38,672 bases of DNA from Ignavibacteriota bacterium (GTDB taxonomy: Bacteria > Bacteroidota > Ignavibacteria > Tepidaquicellales > Tepidaquicellaceae). Both the position numbers and the translations under genes were made by a program. The notes below the pieces were generated by a model, which was not told where the DNA came from, did no database searches, and worked only from the letters and a program-made list of their open reading frames with translations. This document shows, one piece after another, positions 9,218 to 17,435 of the stretch; positions within the stretch are counted from its first letter, which is position 1, and every line of letters starts with the position of its first letter. Where the stretch lies: contig JACREY010000002.1 of NCBI GenBank assembly GCA_016218085.1, positions 1 through 38,672 of the forward strand, given 5' to 3'.

Positions 9218-11140
9218 ATGAAAAAAACGTTAGTTTTAGTAACGCTACTTATTGCGTTTATAATATATAATAACGGAATATCACAGGACTTAACGAATTA
9301 TTTTAACCCATCAGGAAAGACTTATATTTTAAGTGTTCCTTTGGGTAACTGTGCTTCCGGGACTGCTAACTTTGATTTTTCTGAAATATCGACAAATCGC
9401 CTCGATGTATCCACGACTGTGCATTTACAACCTTTTCAAATATCGCTTGGTTACTATCAGGAATTAAGCTACTGGAATCAAAACAATGGAAGCGGAAACT
9501 TTGGAAACAGTAATCAGTTTTATTCTACTAACATAGTTTATGATTTAAACGAAACACAAAAAATAGTGGGTCCGGTTTTTATGAAACTAAGAGATAACTC
9601 CGATAAAAAAGATGCTGTGCTTGTGAGTAGAACAGGGATTAGGGTTCACCAGAATATTAATAACGCCATATCGAGCACTTTATTTGAAGGAATAAGTGCC
9701 AGCGGTAGCAGTTTTGGTAATTCTTATGATGCAGGGTGTTTTGATTTATGGGATACAAGAGAAGATTTAATTGTATCAAATGGAAGTAATTCATTTATTT
9801 ATAGAAATTTGGGAAATGGAAATTTGGATCCTAATTATTATCCTTTCTCTTTCAGCGGAACCAAAGTAAAATTAAAACAATTAACAGATAAAAATGACAG
9901 GCTCGCACAATATTATCCTCTTGACAGGGATGAAATAATAGTTTATTCCGGTTCTACGATCACAGTTTATAGAAATAACAACAGCAACGGATTCGATGCC
10001 TCACCATATTACAGCGTAAACGTAGGATACACAATATCTGATATAGATGTTTCCGATGTAAATGGAGACGGGTATAGTGATATTCTGGTATGCGGCGGTT
10101 CATATCCGAATTATAAAGCACAGGCATATATGAACGGGCACGGAGGTTTTATTAATCCATTTCCTTCCTGGGACGTTACAAGCAGCAGCTTAGGCAGTCA
10201 ATGCCTGATTGCAACAGCAGATCTTGATAAAGACGGAGGAAACGAAATAATATTAATGGGATACGAAGGCGTAACAAATGTTTATTTAAGCAAATATCTT
10301 TTTAATACTCCTCAAACCCCGACACAAACCTTCACCGCGTCTTACTCCGGGCATTCTATCAAAAATATTAAAGCTGTTGACCTGTACAATACAGGTGGAA
10401 TATCACTTGTCGCTTCGAGCAGTTATACAGATGTTTATAATAATGGCACATATAATATTTTTGTAATACCTCCGGTAACGGCAGACCCCGCGCCAGCACC
10501 ACCGCAAATAACAGCCGGATTATATCCGGATGGAAGCGTATACAGACCTAAAATCAATATTTACAAAAAAGGAGACAGAGATTTCAATCATTTCCAGATT
10601 TGGAAATATAAAAACGGTTGGAGCGGATATGTAAAAATAGCGGATAATTATACTTCAGATTATTATATAGACTATAGCGAATATATTTACGGTGGAGGGG
10701 ACGAAGATAATACTTATCATAATTGTTTCTACTATGTAAACTCTGTCGATAATTCAAATTATGCTTCAATTAATTCTAATCAGCTTGGATATTCTGTAGG
10801 AATACCATCTTGCATTGGCTGTCAGGAAGATGGAAATGGTGACAATCCGGGTAAAGGAAAAAATACAGCGATATTACCTCAAAATTATTCGGTTACAAAT
10901 TTCCCAAATCCTTTTAACCCCGTTACAAAAATAGTTTATGCATTACCGAAAGCTGGAAATGTTAATATTACCGTATATAATTCATTAGGGCAGATTGTAA
11001 AAGCTCTATTAAACGAATACAAAACTGCGGGCTCTTACCTTGTAGAATTTAATGGAAGTAATTTATCTTCCGGAATGTATTTTTATAAAATCACCTCACA
11101 AAATTACAGCGAAGTAAAGAAGATGATGTTGATAAAATAA
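9218..11140 (+). CDS. FG-GAP/VCBS-repeat surface protein with T9SS sorting domain
   Basis: A 640-residue secreted protein beginning with a signal peptide (MKKTLVLVTLLIAFIIYNNG). VCBS/FG-GAP-type calcium loops are clear at DVSDVNGDGYSDILVCGG and TADLDKDGGNEIILMG; weaker blades surround them. A proline-rich linker (PPVTADPAPAPPQ) leads to a second beta region with a CIGC motif and a glycine/asparagine-rich stretch. The last ~80 residues are the T9SS tag (NFPNPFNPVTKIVY ... LSSGMYFYK ... KKMMLIK). It resembles its neighbour at 6863 in architecture but not closely in sequence. It is probably a surface binding protein. It has an unusually long, structured upstream region and shares a bidirectional terminator with the convergent gene at 11224. 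Confidence 0.88.
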   Translation: MKKTLVLVTLLIAFIIYNNGISQDLTNYFNPSGKTYILSVPLGNCASGTANFDFSEISTNRLDVSTTVHLQPFQISLGYYQELSYWNQNNGSGNFGNSNQFYSTNIVYDLNETQKIVGPVFMKLRDNSDKKDAVLVSRTGIRVHQNINNAISSTLFEGISASGSSFGNSYDAGCFDLWDTREDLIVSNGSNSFIYRNLGNGNLDPNYYPFSFSGTKVKLKQLTDKNDRLAQYYPLDRDEIIVYSGSTITVYRNNNSNGFDASPYYSVNVGYTISDIDVSDVNGDGYSDILVCGGSYPNYKAQAYMNGHGGFINPFPSWDVTSSSLGSQCLIATADLDKDGGNEIILMGYEGVTNVYLSKYLFNTPQTPTQTFTASYSGHSIKNIKAVDLYNTGGISLVASSSYTDVYNNGTYNIFVIPPVTADPAPAPPQITAGLYPDGSVYRPKINIYKKGDRDFNHFQIWKYKNGWSGYVKIADNYTSDYYIDYSEYIYGGGDEDNTYHNCFYYVNSVDNSNYASINSNQLGYSVGIPSCIGCQEDGNGDNPGKGKNTAILPQNYSVTNFPNPFNPVTKIVYALPKAGNVNITVYNSLGQIVKALLNEYKTAGSYLVEFNGSNLSSGMYFYKITSQNYSEVKKMMLIK

Positions 11141-11167
11141 TTTTGTATTTATTTGAATAATATAAAA

Positions 11168-11201
11168 ACAGTTCCGCCCGAAAGAGCGGAACTGTTTTTT
11201 T
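11168..11201. terminator. Bidirectional intrinsic terminator
   Basis: Same 10-bp stem and loop as the terminator at 6699, flanked by A and T runs on both sides. It sits between two convergent genes and can serve both. Confidence 0.93.
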
Positions 11202-11223
11202 GTTCCTTATTAATTAATTACTA

Positions 11224-11613
11224 TTATCTCCTGGGATGTTTCTTCTTCTTCATCCCGTGCTTTTTCTTCATCATCTTTTTCATCTTGTCCTTCTGCTTGT
11301 CGGTCAGGGTGCTCTTGATTCCTTCGCGGAATTCCTTTTGCTTTGATTTGACTTCGCTTTTGGAAATTAAATCCTTATCCTTTAATTCCCTTTTGTATTT
11401 TATGTTGTCGGTGTAGAGCTTTTTTACTTTGTCGTATTGCTCCGGCGTTAGGTCCAGATGCTTGTTAAGCTTGTCCGTGATAATCTTTGCCTGCTCTTCG
11501 GGCGTGTTTTTGTATTTTCCGGATTCGGTTTTCTCATCCTGGGAATATACAGCCCCGCTCAAAAGAACCATAGCAAATATTAATAATACGGCTGCAAATT
11601 TGGTTTTTCTCAT
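11224..11613 (-). CDS. Spy/CpxP-like periplasmic protein
   Basis: 129 residues: signal peptide (MRKTKFAAVLLIFAMVLLSGAVYSQ), then an all-helical, highly charged domain with an LTPEQYDKVKKLY motif of the LTxxQ type (residues about 53-66) and a second LTDKQKDKMKKM repeat about 50 residues later. This is the layout of Spy/CpxP-family periplasmic chaperones or stress sensors, which form helical cradles. The tail (KKKHGMKKKKHPRR) is extremely basic and His-containing, which is unusual and could bind metal or anionic polymers. The fold family is fairly clear; the exact function is inferred. It is monocistronic and convergent with the T9SS gene at 9218. Confidence 0.75.
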   Translation of the reverse strand: MRKTKFAAVLLIFAMVLLSGAVYSQDEKTESGKYKNTPEEQAKIITDKLNKHLDLTPEQYDKVKKLYTDNIKYKRELKDKDLISKSEVKSKQKEFREGIKSTLTDKQKDKMKKMMKKKHGMKKKKHPRR

Positions 11614-11671
11614 GTTTTTATTTTTTACTTAACTTTTAGACAAAACTGATTAGCTTTGGGTTTAATTAAAA

Positions 11672-11712
11672 ATAAAAAAGGCGGAAATATATAATATTTC
11701 CGCCCAAAAAAA
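11672..11712 (-). terminator. Intrinsic terminator of the DPSL gene
   Basis: Perfect 11-bp stem GGCGGAAATAT/ATATTTCCGCC (11680-11690 with 11694-11704) with A/T runs on both sides. Read on the minus strand it ends in a U tract. Confidence 0.93.
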
Positions 11713-11726
11713 TTTCTGCTGTGAAT

Positions 11727-12227
11727 TTACTTTCCCCTGCTCAACATCAGTTCGAGGTCTTCCTTCAGCGAACTTAAATCTTCCTCGTGCTCCACTTCTT
11801 GCGAAAGAATCGTCAGTATAATATTATACGTAACAGGATCGCCCTCCCTTGTAATATCAAGCAGTTCACTGTAAGTTTTAATCGCGCATTGCTCACCCTT
11901 GATGTTCTGCTCCAGAACAACCTCCACATAAGGATTTACGGGTGCATCATAAGCGCAGTTGGAAATCTTAGTCCACTCGTCCGGACTTAGCACCGGCGTA
12001 CCGCCAAGCTGAATTATTCTCGTGCTGATTAATTCGGCGTGGCTCAATTCCTCTGTTGCGTGAAGCGTTAGTTCCGCAATTACGGCATCCTTCATAGGAC
12101 CTTTTACCACCTTCGCCCCTATCCAGTACTGGTAATACGCAAGCCATTCATCGGCAAGCGCTTTGTTTAATAACGTGAGAAGTTCATCCACGTTCATCTT
12201 AACTATTTCACGCCCTTTTTGTCCCAT
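11727..12227 (-). CDS. Dps-like ferritin-superfamily protein, thioferritin (DPSL) type
   Basis: 166 residues forming a four-helix ferritin-like bundle. Di-iron ligands are in the expected order: E27 (ADEWLAYY), E60-x-x-H63 (EELSH), E106 or E112 (LEQNIKGEQ) and E144-x-x-H147 (EVEH). Two cysteines, C91 (SNCAYDAP) and C114 (GEQCAIKTY), lie 23 residues apart beside the metal site. A cysteine pair of this spacing class marks the DPSL or 'thioferritin' group known from Bacteroides and Sulfolobus, rather than bacterioferritin or true Dps. DPSL proteins oxidise iron with peroxide and protect against oxidative stress. Met11 is an alternative start. The upstream region is shared with the divergent gene at 12495 and carries a TCTCA-N3-TGAGA palindrome. 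Confidence 0.8.
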   Translation of the reverse strand: MGQKGREIVKMNVDELLTLLNKALADEWLAYYQYWIGAKVVKGPMKDAVIAELTLHATEELSHAELISTRIIQLGGTPVLSPDEWTKISNCAYDAPVNPYVEVVLEQNIKGEQCAIKTYSELLDITREGDPVTYNIILTILSQEVEHEEDLSSLKEDLELMLSRGK

Positions 12228-12365
12228 AACTTTTGTGATTTGTTGAATAGAATTTATTAAGAAATTTAATAAAAATTAATACAAAATAAATACCTAATCA
12301 ATTTGTTTCGAAAAACAAAAAAACGAATAATCGAATTAGCCTCAAGTATTAAAACCGGATTTTTA

Positions 12366-12380
12366 GTCTCATATTGAGAG
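12366..12380. promoter_or_regulatory. Candidate regulator-binding palindrome TCTCA-N3-TGAGA
   Basis: GTCTCATATTGAGAG lies between the divergent DPSL and LamG genes. The same motif family occurs at 17506 and 17561. The form resembles enhancer sites bound by NtrC-family activators, but no protein evidence is in the window. Confidence 0.4.
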
Positions 12381-12494
12381 TGTTTCCCGTTTTTATATTC
12401 GTTTTCCTTTCAAAAATCCTTTATTTTAATGTATTTAGCATATAATAACAGGCATAAGAATTGTAATATATTATACAAAGTAAAAAACAAAAAA

Positions 12495-14588
12495 ATGAAA
12501 AAGAATTATTGTGCCATTTTATTAATAACTATTGTATTCACGCTGATAATTAATAAATATTTATATTCCCAGGATGGGAATAAATCTTTATTTCTCGATA
12601 ATACTAACTGGTTATATTCCGGAGACTATGTTGATTGCGGAATTCCTCAATTTCCGGTTACAGATAAAATTACCGTTTGCGCATGGGTTAAAGAAATTTA
12701 CAAAAACGGTACCGACCTGCACGAAGGCGGATACAAATGGGCAACTATAGCTACGCTTGATAATCATGCAGCACGTGATAACGGACAGTTTTGGCTGCAA
12801 CATAACTCTGACGATACACGCTTTGAATGGGCTGTTTACAGTAACTCAAGACAATATATTTTCTCAACAACAAATCCTTCTCTGAATAAATGGTACTTCG
12901 TTTGCGCTGTTTACGACGGGAGCAATTCGCCAAGAATGAGATTGTATGTAAATGGTGTTCTTGAATCCACTTCGGATGCCACATCAGGTAATATAAGAAA
13001 TGTTGACCCGACAAAATATATGCTTAATATCGGCAGAATGCCTTCTTCATACAGATTTCTTTCGGGATATATAGACGATTTAAGAATTTACTGGGGTACA
13101 GCTCTCACTACCGACCAGATTAGACAACAAATGTATTCTAAAAGCACAATCGTTAATACAAATCTCGTAAGATATTATACTTTCGACCAAACATCAGGCA
13201 TTGGAGTAATTGATAGTGCAAATAGCGGAATTATAAACGCTACTTATTATTCTGCAATAGTAGATGTTCACGGTACAGTCGGTTCAAATACAGGCTTTGA
13301 TAGAAACTTAAAAATAATTCAGGATGGAGAAAAAACCTGGGCTGATAATGTTTGGGTAGGAAAAACACTCGTTACTGTTGCTGGTAGAGGTTTCGGAGTC
13401 AATGTCGACAGGACAATTGTTTCAAATTTATTTACAAATCAACTAACACTTGATACATGGGTAAACAGTAATTCAGCATATGATCCTATTTCTGATATTC
13501 CCGGCACTAATCCTCCCAATATGACTTACTTTGCCGTTAAAGATGTTAATGCTGTAGAACAATGGTCGAATTCAACAGCACCTTTGTGCAATAACTGGAA
13601 CTATATCAAAACCCAAACTCCGACTACAGTAGGTCCCGCGGGAGGCAATATCACAGGTACGATAACTACAACTCCAAACGATGCAAATAATATTGCTCTC
13701 TACCAATGGGGAACAACTACCGGCGACCCTGTTACAACTGGCGAAACTTTTCCCGGAGTTGTAAATAAACGCTCAAATATTGTGTGGGGAATTCAGAAAT
13801 GGGGTACTGTTACGACAAACCTGGTTTTTGATTTTTCTGCGATAGGAGGACTCAGCTCAAATGTAAGATTATTAAGACGTACACGAGATGATACGGCGTG
13901 GATAGACGTTACCGCTTCAGCTTCATTAAATTTTTCTCAAAGTACTTTTACGCTTAATAATGTTACGGCAAGTTATGAATTTGCACTCGGCGAAGACGAA
14001 AACAGCCCAATGCCTGTAGAAATTAAAACTTTTTACTCTAATATTATTGAAAATAATATTGAACTAAACTGGATAACTTCATCAGAAATAAATAACTCCG
14101 GTTTTGAAGTCCAAAGAATGATTAATAATCAGCCCTGGCAATTTGTCGGTTTTGTTAAAGCAATGGGCAGTGAACAATGCGGATATTCTTACAAATATTT
14201 TGATAATTTTTTGCAACCCGGCATTTATAAATACCGCCTGAAACAAATCGATTTAAATGGTAATTTTAAATATTATTACCTGAACTCTGATGTTGTCTTA
14301 TCTCAACCAAAACACTTTGAATTAAAACAAAATTACCCTAATCCTTTTAATCCCGAAACTAAAATAGAATACTCTGTTCCTGACAAAGGTATAGTCGATA
14401 TCATAATCTATGATATAACAGGAAAAGAAATCAGTCATTTGATTAATAAAAAATATAGAGAAGCCGGATATTACTCCGCTAAATTTGAAGGCAATTCCCT
14501 TCCCGCAGGTGTTTATTTTTATAAATTTTATTTTAAATCCGGCAGCTCGACTTTCTCTTCAACTAAAAAAATGGTTTTATTAAAGTAA
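12495..14588 (+). CDS. LamG-domain surface protein with T9SS sorting domain
   Basis: The start is placed at 12495 (697 residues), because translation there begins with a signal peptide (MKKNYCAILLITIVFTLIIN), while the upstream ATG at 12429 adds a charged, non-signal leader. Residues about 30-220 are a LamG/concanavalin A-like lectin sandwich (DYVDCGIPQFPVTDKITVCAWV, LNKWYFVCAVYDGS, MRLYVNGVLESTSD, GYIDDLRIYWGTAL). A middle beta region follows, then an FN3-like module (MPVEIKTFYSNIIENN, NWITSSEINNSGFEVQR) and the T9SS tag (NYPNPFNPETKIEY). LamG domains usually bind carbohydrate or protein ligands outside the cell. No catalytic site is seen. The FN3-like-plus-tag end is a paralogue of the end of the protein at 20759. 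Confidence 0.9.
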   Translation: MKKNYCAILLITIVFTLIINKYLYSQDGNKSLFLDNTNWLYSGDYVDCGIPQFPVTDKITVCAWVKEIYKNGTDLHEGGYKWATIATLDNHAARDNGQFWLQHNSDDTRFEWAVYSNSRQYIFSTTNPSLNKWYFVCAVYDGSNSPRMRLYVNGVLESTSDATSGNIRNVDPTKYMLNIGRMPSSYRFLSGYIDDLRIYWGTALTTDQIRQQMYSKSTIVNTNLVRYYTFDQTSGIGVIDSANSGIINATYYSAIVDVHGTVGSNTGFDRNLKIIQDGEKTWADNVWVGKTLVTVAGRGFGVNVDRTIVSNLFTNQLTLDTWVNSNSAYDPISDIPGTNPPNMTYFAVKDVNAVEQWSNSTAPLCNNWNYIKTQTPTTVGPAGGNITGTITTTPNDANNIALYQWGTTTGDPVTTGETFPGVVNKRSNIVWGIQKWGTVTTNLVFDFSAIGGLSSNVRLLRRTRDDTAWIDVTASASLNFSQSTFTLNNVTASYEFALGEDENSPMPVEIKTFYSNIIENNIELNWITSSEINNSGFEVQRMINNQPWQFVGFVKAMGSEQCGYSYKYFDNFLQPGIYKYRLKQIDLNGNFKYYYLNSDVVLSQPKHFELKQNYPNPFNPETKIEYSVPDKGIVDIIIYDITGKEISHLINKKYREAGYYSAKFEGNSLPAGVYFYKFYFKSGSSTFSSTKKMVLLK

Positions 14589-14609
14589 GACTCGTTGAAT
14601 TAATAATTT

Positions 14610-14645
14610 AACCGGTGTGTAATGGAATTACTCACCGGTTTTTTG
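14610..14645 (+). terminator. Intrinsic terminator of the LamG gene
   Basis: Stem AACCGGTG/CACCGGTT (14610-14617 with 14633-14640), with an inner GTAAT/ATTAC stem, followed by a T run. Confidence 0.9.
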
Positions 14646-14668
14646 TATATTTAAGAAAATTTTATTTT

Positions 14669-15406
14669 ATGAAAAAGTTATTAATTGTTTGTTCAATGCT
14701 GTTTTCGGTAGTACTCTTTTCTCAGGAAAATAAAGACTTTATAGACGGCTATGACTTCACCTGCTTTGGCACCGAGCCGTTCTGGGATGTCAAAATAAGC
14801 GAAGGAAGGGATATATCCTTCGATATTATGGGTAATCAAGTTAAATTTACAACGGGAATACCCGAATATCAGGAAACAGGAAAAGATGAATTCTCCTACT
14901 CCGCCTCATCAGATAAATATTCCATTAAAGTTGCAATTAAAAAATCAGAATGCGGAGACGGTATGTCGGATAATATCTATCCTTATACCGTAACTGCTGA
15001 TGTCAAAGAAATAGCAACCGGAAAAATTACCCAATACAATGGCTGCGGCCAGTTTACCTTTGATTACCGCCTCGATGATATCTGGGTGCTGGATAAAATT
15101 AAAGACAAACAGTTTTCTAAAACTGACTATCAAACCAGACCTTATATGGAATTGAAAGTCAGGGACAGCAGAATATACGGTAATGCCGGCTGTAATACCT
15201 TCCTGGGAAAAATTGAAATCAAAGGACGAAAAATTGTATTTTCTAAAAATTTGAATATGACTAAAATGGCCTGCGACAGGATGGGACTAGAAATCGAATT
15301 TATTAATGCAATCGCAGGAAAAACACTTGAATATAAAGTGGATAACGGAAGATTCCACCTGTATGAAAAAAGCTCAAAAATCCTTCAGTTTTATCACACA
15401 GACTGA
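14669..15406 (+). CDS. Exported META-domain (HslJ-like) protein with COG3650-like N-terminal domain
   Basis: The start at 14669 gives a signal peptide (MKKLLIVCSMLFSVVLFSQ); the longer frame reads back through the terminator of the gene before, so it is rejected. Two domains follow. Residues about 25-135 carry GTEPFWDVKI, the cysteine motif SECGDGMSDNIYPYTV and NGCGQF, which match the COG3650-type domain, probably a disulfide-bonded beta fold. Residues about 140-245 are a META domain (WVLDKI, YMELKVRDSRIYGNAGCN, GRKIVFSKNLNMTKMAC), as in HslJ, a heat- and novobiocin-linked envelope protein of E. coli. The combination is known in several phyla. It probably supports envelope stress resistance; the molecular action of the family is not established. 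Confidence 0.85.
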   Translation: MKKLLIVCSMLFSVVLFSQENKDFIDGYDFTCFGTEPFWDVKISEGRDISFDIMGNQVKFTTGIPEYQETGKDEFSYSASSDKYSIKVAIKKSECGDGMSDNIYPYTVTADVKEIATGKITQYNGCGQFTFDYRLDDIWVLDKIKDKQFSKTDYQTRPYMELKVRDSRIYGNAGCNTFLGKIEIKGRKIVFSKNLNMTKMACDRMGLEIEFINAIAGKTLEYKVDNGRFHLYEKSSKILQFYHTD

Positions 15407-15435
15407 TTTTTAATAAAAAAACAACGTTTTTTATT

Positions 15436-15471
15436 AGGCAGAATGTATTGCTATTTAATTCTGCCTTTTTT
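15436..15471 (+). terminator. Intrinsic terminator of the META-domain gene
   Basis: Perfect 9-bp stem AGGCAGAAT/ATTCTGCCT (15436-15444 with 15458-15466) plus T run. An AT-only hairpin (AATAAAAAA/TTTTTTATT) precedes it at about 15410-15435. Confidence 0.9.
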
Positions 15472-15489
15472 ATTTTTATTGAAACTTTT

Positions 15490-15506
15490 TACCCCCTTGG
15501 GGGGTA
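15490..15506. promoter_or_regulatory. CsoR-like palindrome TACCCCCTTGGGGGGTA
   Basis: A compact G/C-tract palindrome, about 30 bases before the lipoprotein ATG, in otherwise AT-rich DNA. Its form (TACCCC...GGGGTA) is that of operators bound by CsoR/RcnR/FrmR-family repressors. It could instead be a short 5'-UTR hairpin. Confidence 0.45.
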
Positions 15507-15534
15507 TAAAAAATAGAAAATAAAAGGAGCGGTT

Positions 15535-15942
15535 ATGAAAAAATATAAGTACTTGCTGGCAATTCTTGGACTTGCATTCATCTTCGGCGGATGCGACTAT
15601 ATGATAACGCCGAGAAACCATTACGTGAGCGTTTATAATGCCGAATATGACAAGTATATAACTTCAGTCTATTACAAGCCCGCAGGATATTACGATGAAT
15701 ATTGGAGTAAAAATATGATATGTGATTTCATTTACCCGAATGAGACATTCGATATGATTGTCGCGGAAGGTACTTATGACTTTAAAGTATTCGCGGAAGA
15801 TGATTATTATTCTTATGAAGCGGATATCTATGACGTTTACGTCTATGAAAATGTGGAAATTGACTTCTGCCTCGACTGCGACCGTAAGAAAGAAAATATT
15901 AAAATTACCAAAACCCCGAAAAAAACAAACACGGCAAAATAA
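15535..15942 (+). CDS. Small acidic, tyrosine-rich lipoprotein
   Basis: 135 residues with a lipoprotein signal (MKKYKYLLAILGLAFIFGGC; lipid on C20). The mature part is rich in Tyr, Asp and Glu, with beta-type repeats (YITSVYYKPAGYYDEYW, VAEGTYDFKVFAEDDYYSY, DIYDVYVYENVEIDF) and a CLDCD motif near residue 115. The tail is basic (KITKTPKKTNTAK). It looks like one beta-sandwich domain of the transthyretin or carboxypeptidase-regulatory-like type. I do not recognise a named family. An AAAGGAG sequence lies at Shine-Dalgarno distance, and a CsoR-like palindrome is upstream, so metal-controlled expression is possible. It shares a terminator with the convergent gene at 16014. Confidence 0.8.
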   Translation: MKKYKYLLAILGLAFIFGGCDYMITPRNHYVSVYNAEYDKYITSVYYKPAGYYDEYWSKNMICDFIYPNETFDMIVAEGTYDFKVFAEDDYYSYEADIYDVYVYENVEIDFCLDCDRKKENIKITKTPKKTNTAK

Positions 15943-15960
15943 AATCTATATATAACAAAA

Positions 15961-15996
15961 AAAAAATGTATAACCCTAAGGGTTATACATTTTTTT
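15961..15996. terminator. Bidirectional intrinsic terminator
   Basis: Near-perfect palindrome AAAAAATGTATAACCC/GGGTTATACATTTTTT with a TAA loop, between convergent genes ending at 15942 and 16014. Confidence 0.94.
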
Positions 15997-16013
15997 GTTT
16001 ATTTGATTTGTTG

Positions 16014-17381
16014 CTATTTGATAAGCATCATCTTCTTGACTGACTTGAATTCGCCGGCTTCCATTTTGTAGATATATATGCCGCTTGCAAGATTCGATGC
16101 ATTAAATTCAACTGCGTGAGTTCCTGCATTCAATATTCCGTTAACAAGTACTTTCACTTCCCTTCCGAGCAAATCATATACTTTTATCTTAACAAACGTG
16201 TTCTTTGCTATCGTGAATCCGATTTTTGTTACAGGGTTGAACGGATTCGGGTAATTGTTCAGCAACTTGGTATCACTCGTTGCATCACTCTCAAAAAGAG
16301 AGTGCCCCTTTGTAGAGAATGTATAAGGTTCTGCATATGGACCGCTTCCGTTCGTGTTGACGCCGCAAACAGTCCAGGTATATGAGCATTCGTTGTCAAG
16401 TATTCCTTCAGGCACCCTGAATTTAAGATCTTCGGTATAAATATCAAGCACAGTTACATTTTCAGGCAGTTTTGCAATAACCAACCTGTACATATTCGCC
16501 ATTTCAACCGCATCCCAAATCAAATCTGTAACCAGAGGAACGTTTGTGTTATTGTTTGCAGGGGAAATCAGAACAGGTGAATATTCCGGCTCACCTGCCC
16601 TGTCTTTATTTCCTTTCAGAATTTTATAGAAAGATCCCGTTAAACTGTGCTCGGTAGTCGTAAATGAATAGTATTCCGACCAGGGACCATATCCGTATTC
16701 ATTGTGACCGCTGACCCTCCAGTAATATGTCGTGTTAAGCGAGAGATATCCTTCCTGAATTCTGAACTTGTTATCCGTTATAAGCGTGTCCATCAGCACT
16801 GCCGGACCGCTTTTTATCAATACATTGAATTCTAACCTGTAACCTGTTACGCCTTCCATATTTGCCCAGATAAGGTCAGGAGTCAAAATAACCGATGTTG
16901 TATTGTTTTCAGGCAGTAAAAGCTCCGGTGCTAATTCGGGCTGCCCGCCTTTAATTCCGTTTGAATTTGTTTCGTAACTTAAAATGAAACTGTGCTCCGT
17001 GGTTGTAAAAATAAATTCATCTGACCACGGACTCCCGCCGAATTCATTATACGCCATTACTCTCCAGCTGTATAACGTGCTCACCCTTAGTAATGCCTCG
17101 GTTAATGTTACTTTTGTGTCATTTATAAACTCATCATATACGACCTCCCAGGACGGCCCGGCAGACTTTGATATTTCAAGCCTGTAATATGTGGCTCCCG
17201 ATACTTCACCCCATTTAATGTCAGGTGTTAATGATACTTCTGTCGAACCGTGCTGCGGTTCCGATAAAATTGGTGAAAACTGCGGCGGCTCACCAATTAT
17301 CTTTGCAAAAGATACTGAGCATAAAACCAAATACAGAATCATTGCAAATACTGCGGTTGTGTAAAGTTTTTTGTTTCTCAT
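16014..17381 (-). CDS. Triple fibronectin-III surface protein with T9SS sorting domain
   Basis: The start is placed at 17381 (455 residues), where a signal peptide begins (MRNKKLYTTAVFAMILYLVL); the longer frame from 17438 adds 19 residues with no signal character. Three FN3-like modules of roughly 110 residues follow, each with the same plan: 'P.Y.P.L..P.....V.LTPDL.W..V....YRL', then 'YSWRV.A.NE.G..PWS...FTTTEHS'. The FTTTEHS linker recurs almost word for word between modules 1-2 and 2-3, which shows internal duplication. The C-terminus is the T9SS tag (NYPNPFNPVTKIGF ... LASGIYIYK ... KKMMLIK). It is probably a spacer or binding protein on the surface, with no enzymatic motif. An imperfect sigma-54-like box lies upstream. 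Confidence 0.9.
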   Translation of the reverse strand: MRNKKLYTTAVFAMILYLVLCSVSFAKIIGEPPQFSPILSEPQHGSTEVSLTPDIKWGEVSGATYYRLEISKSAGPSWEVVYDEFINDTKVTLTEALLRVSTLYSWRVMAYNEFGGSPWSDEFIFTTTEHSFILSYETNSNGIKGGQPELAPELLLPENNTTSVILTPDLIWANMEGVTGYRLEFNVLIKSGPAVLMDTLITDNKFRIQEGYLSLNTTYYWRVSGHNEYGYGPWSEYYSFTTTEHSLTGSFYKILKGNKDRAGEPEYSPVLISPANNNTNVPLVTDLIWDAVEMANMYRLVIAKLPENVTVLDIYTEDLKFRVPEGILDNECSYTWTVCGVNTNGSGPYAEPYTFSTKGHSLFESDATSDTKLLNNYPNPFNPVTKIGFTIAKNTFVKIKVYDLLGREVKVLVNGILNAGTHAVEFNASNLASGIYIYKMEAGEFKSVKKMMLIK

Positions 17382-17435
17382 TTTGATTATAATTAAATTA
17401 TTAAAATTTTCAATGGTCATACAGTTACCTATTGT

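Noticed and set aside
12278-12300. Second sigma-54-like box before the DPSL gene
   Set aside because: TTAGGTATTTATTTTGTATT fits only GG-N10-GT in an AT-rich run and lacks the TGGC start, so it is too weak to list.
12429-12494. Extended N-terminus of the LamG protein
   Set aside because: It adds a charged, non-signal sequence before a good signal peptide at 12495.
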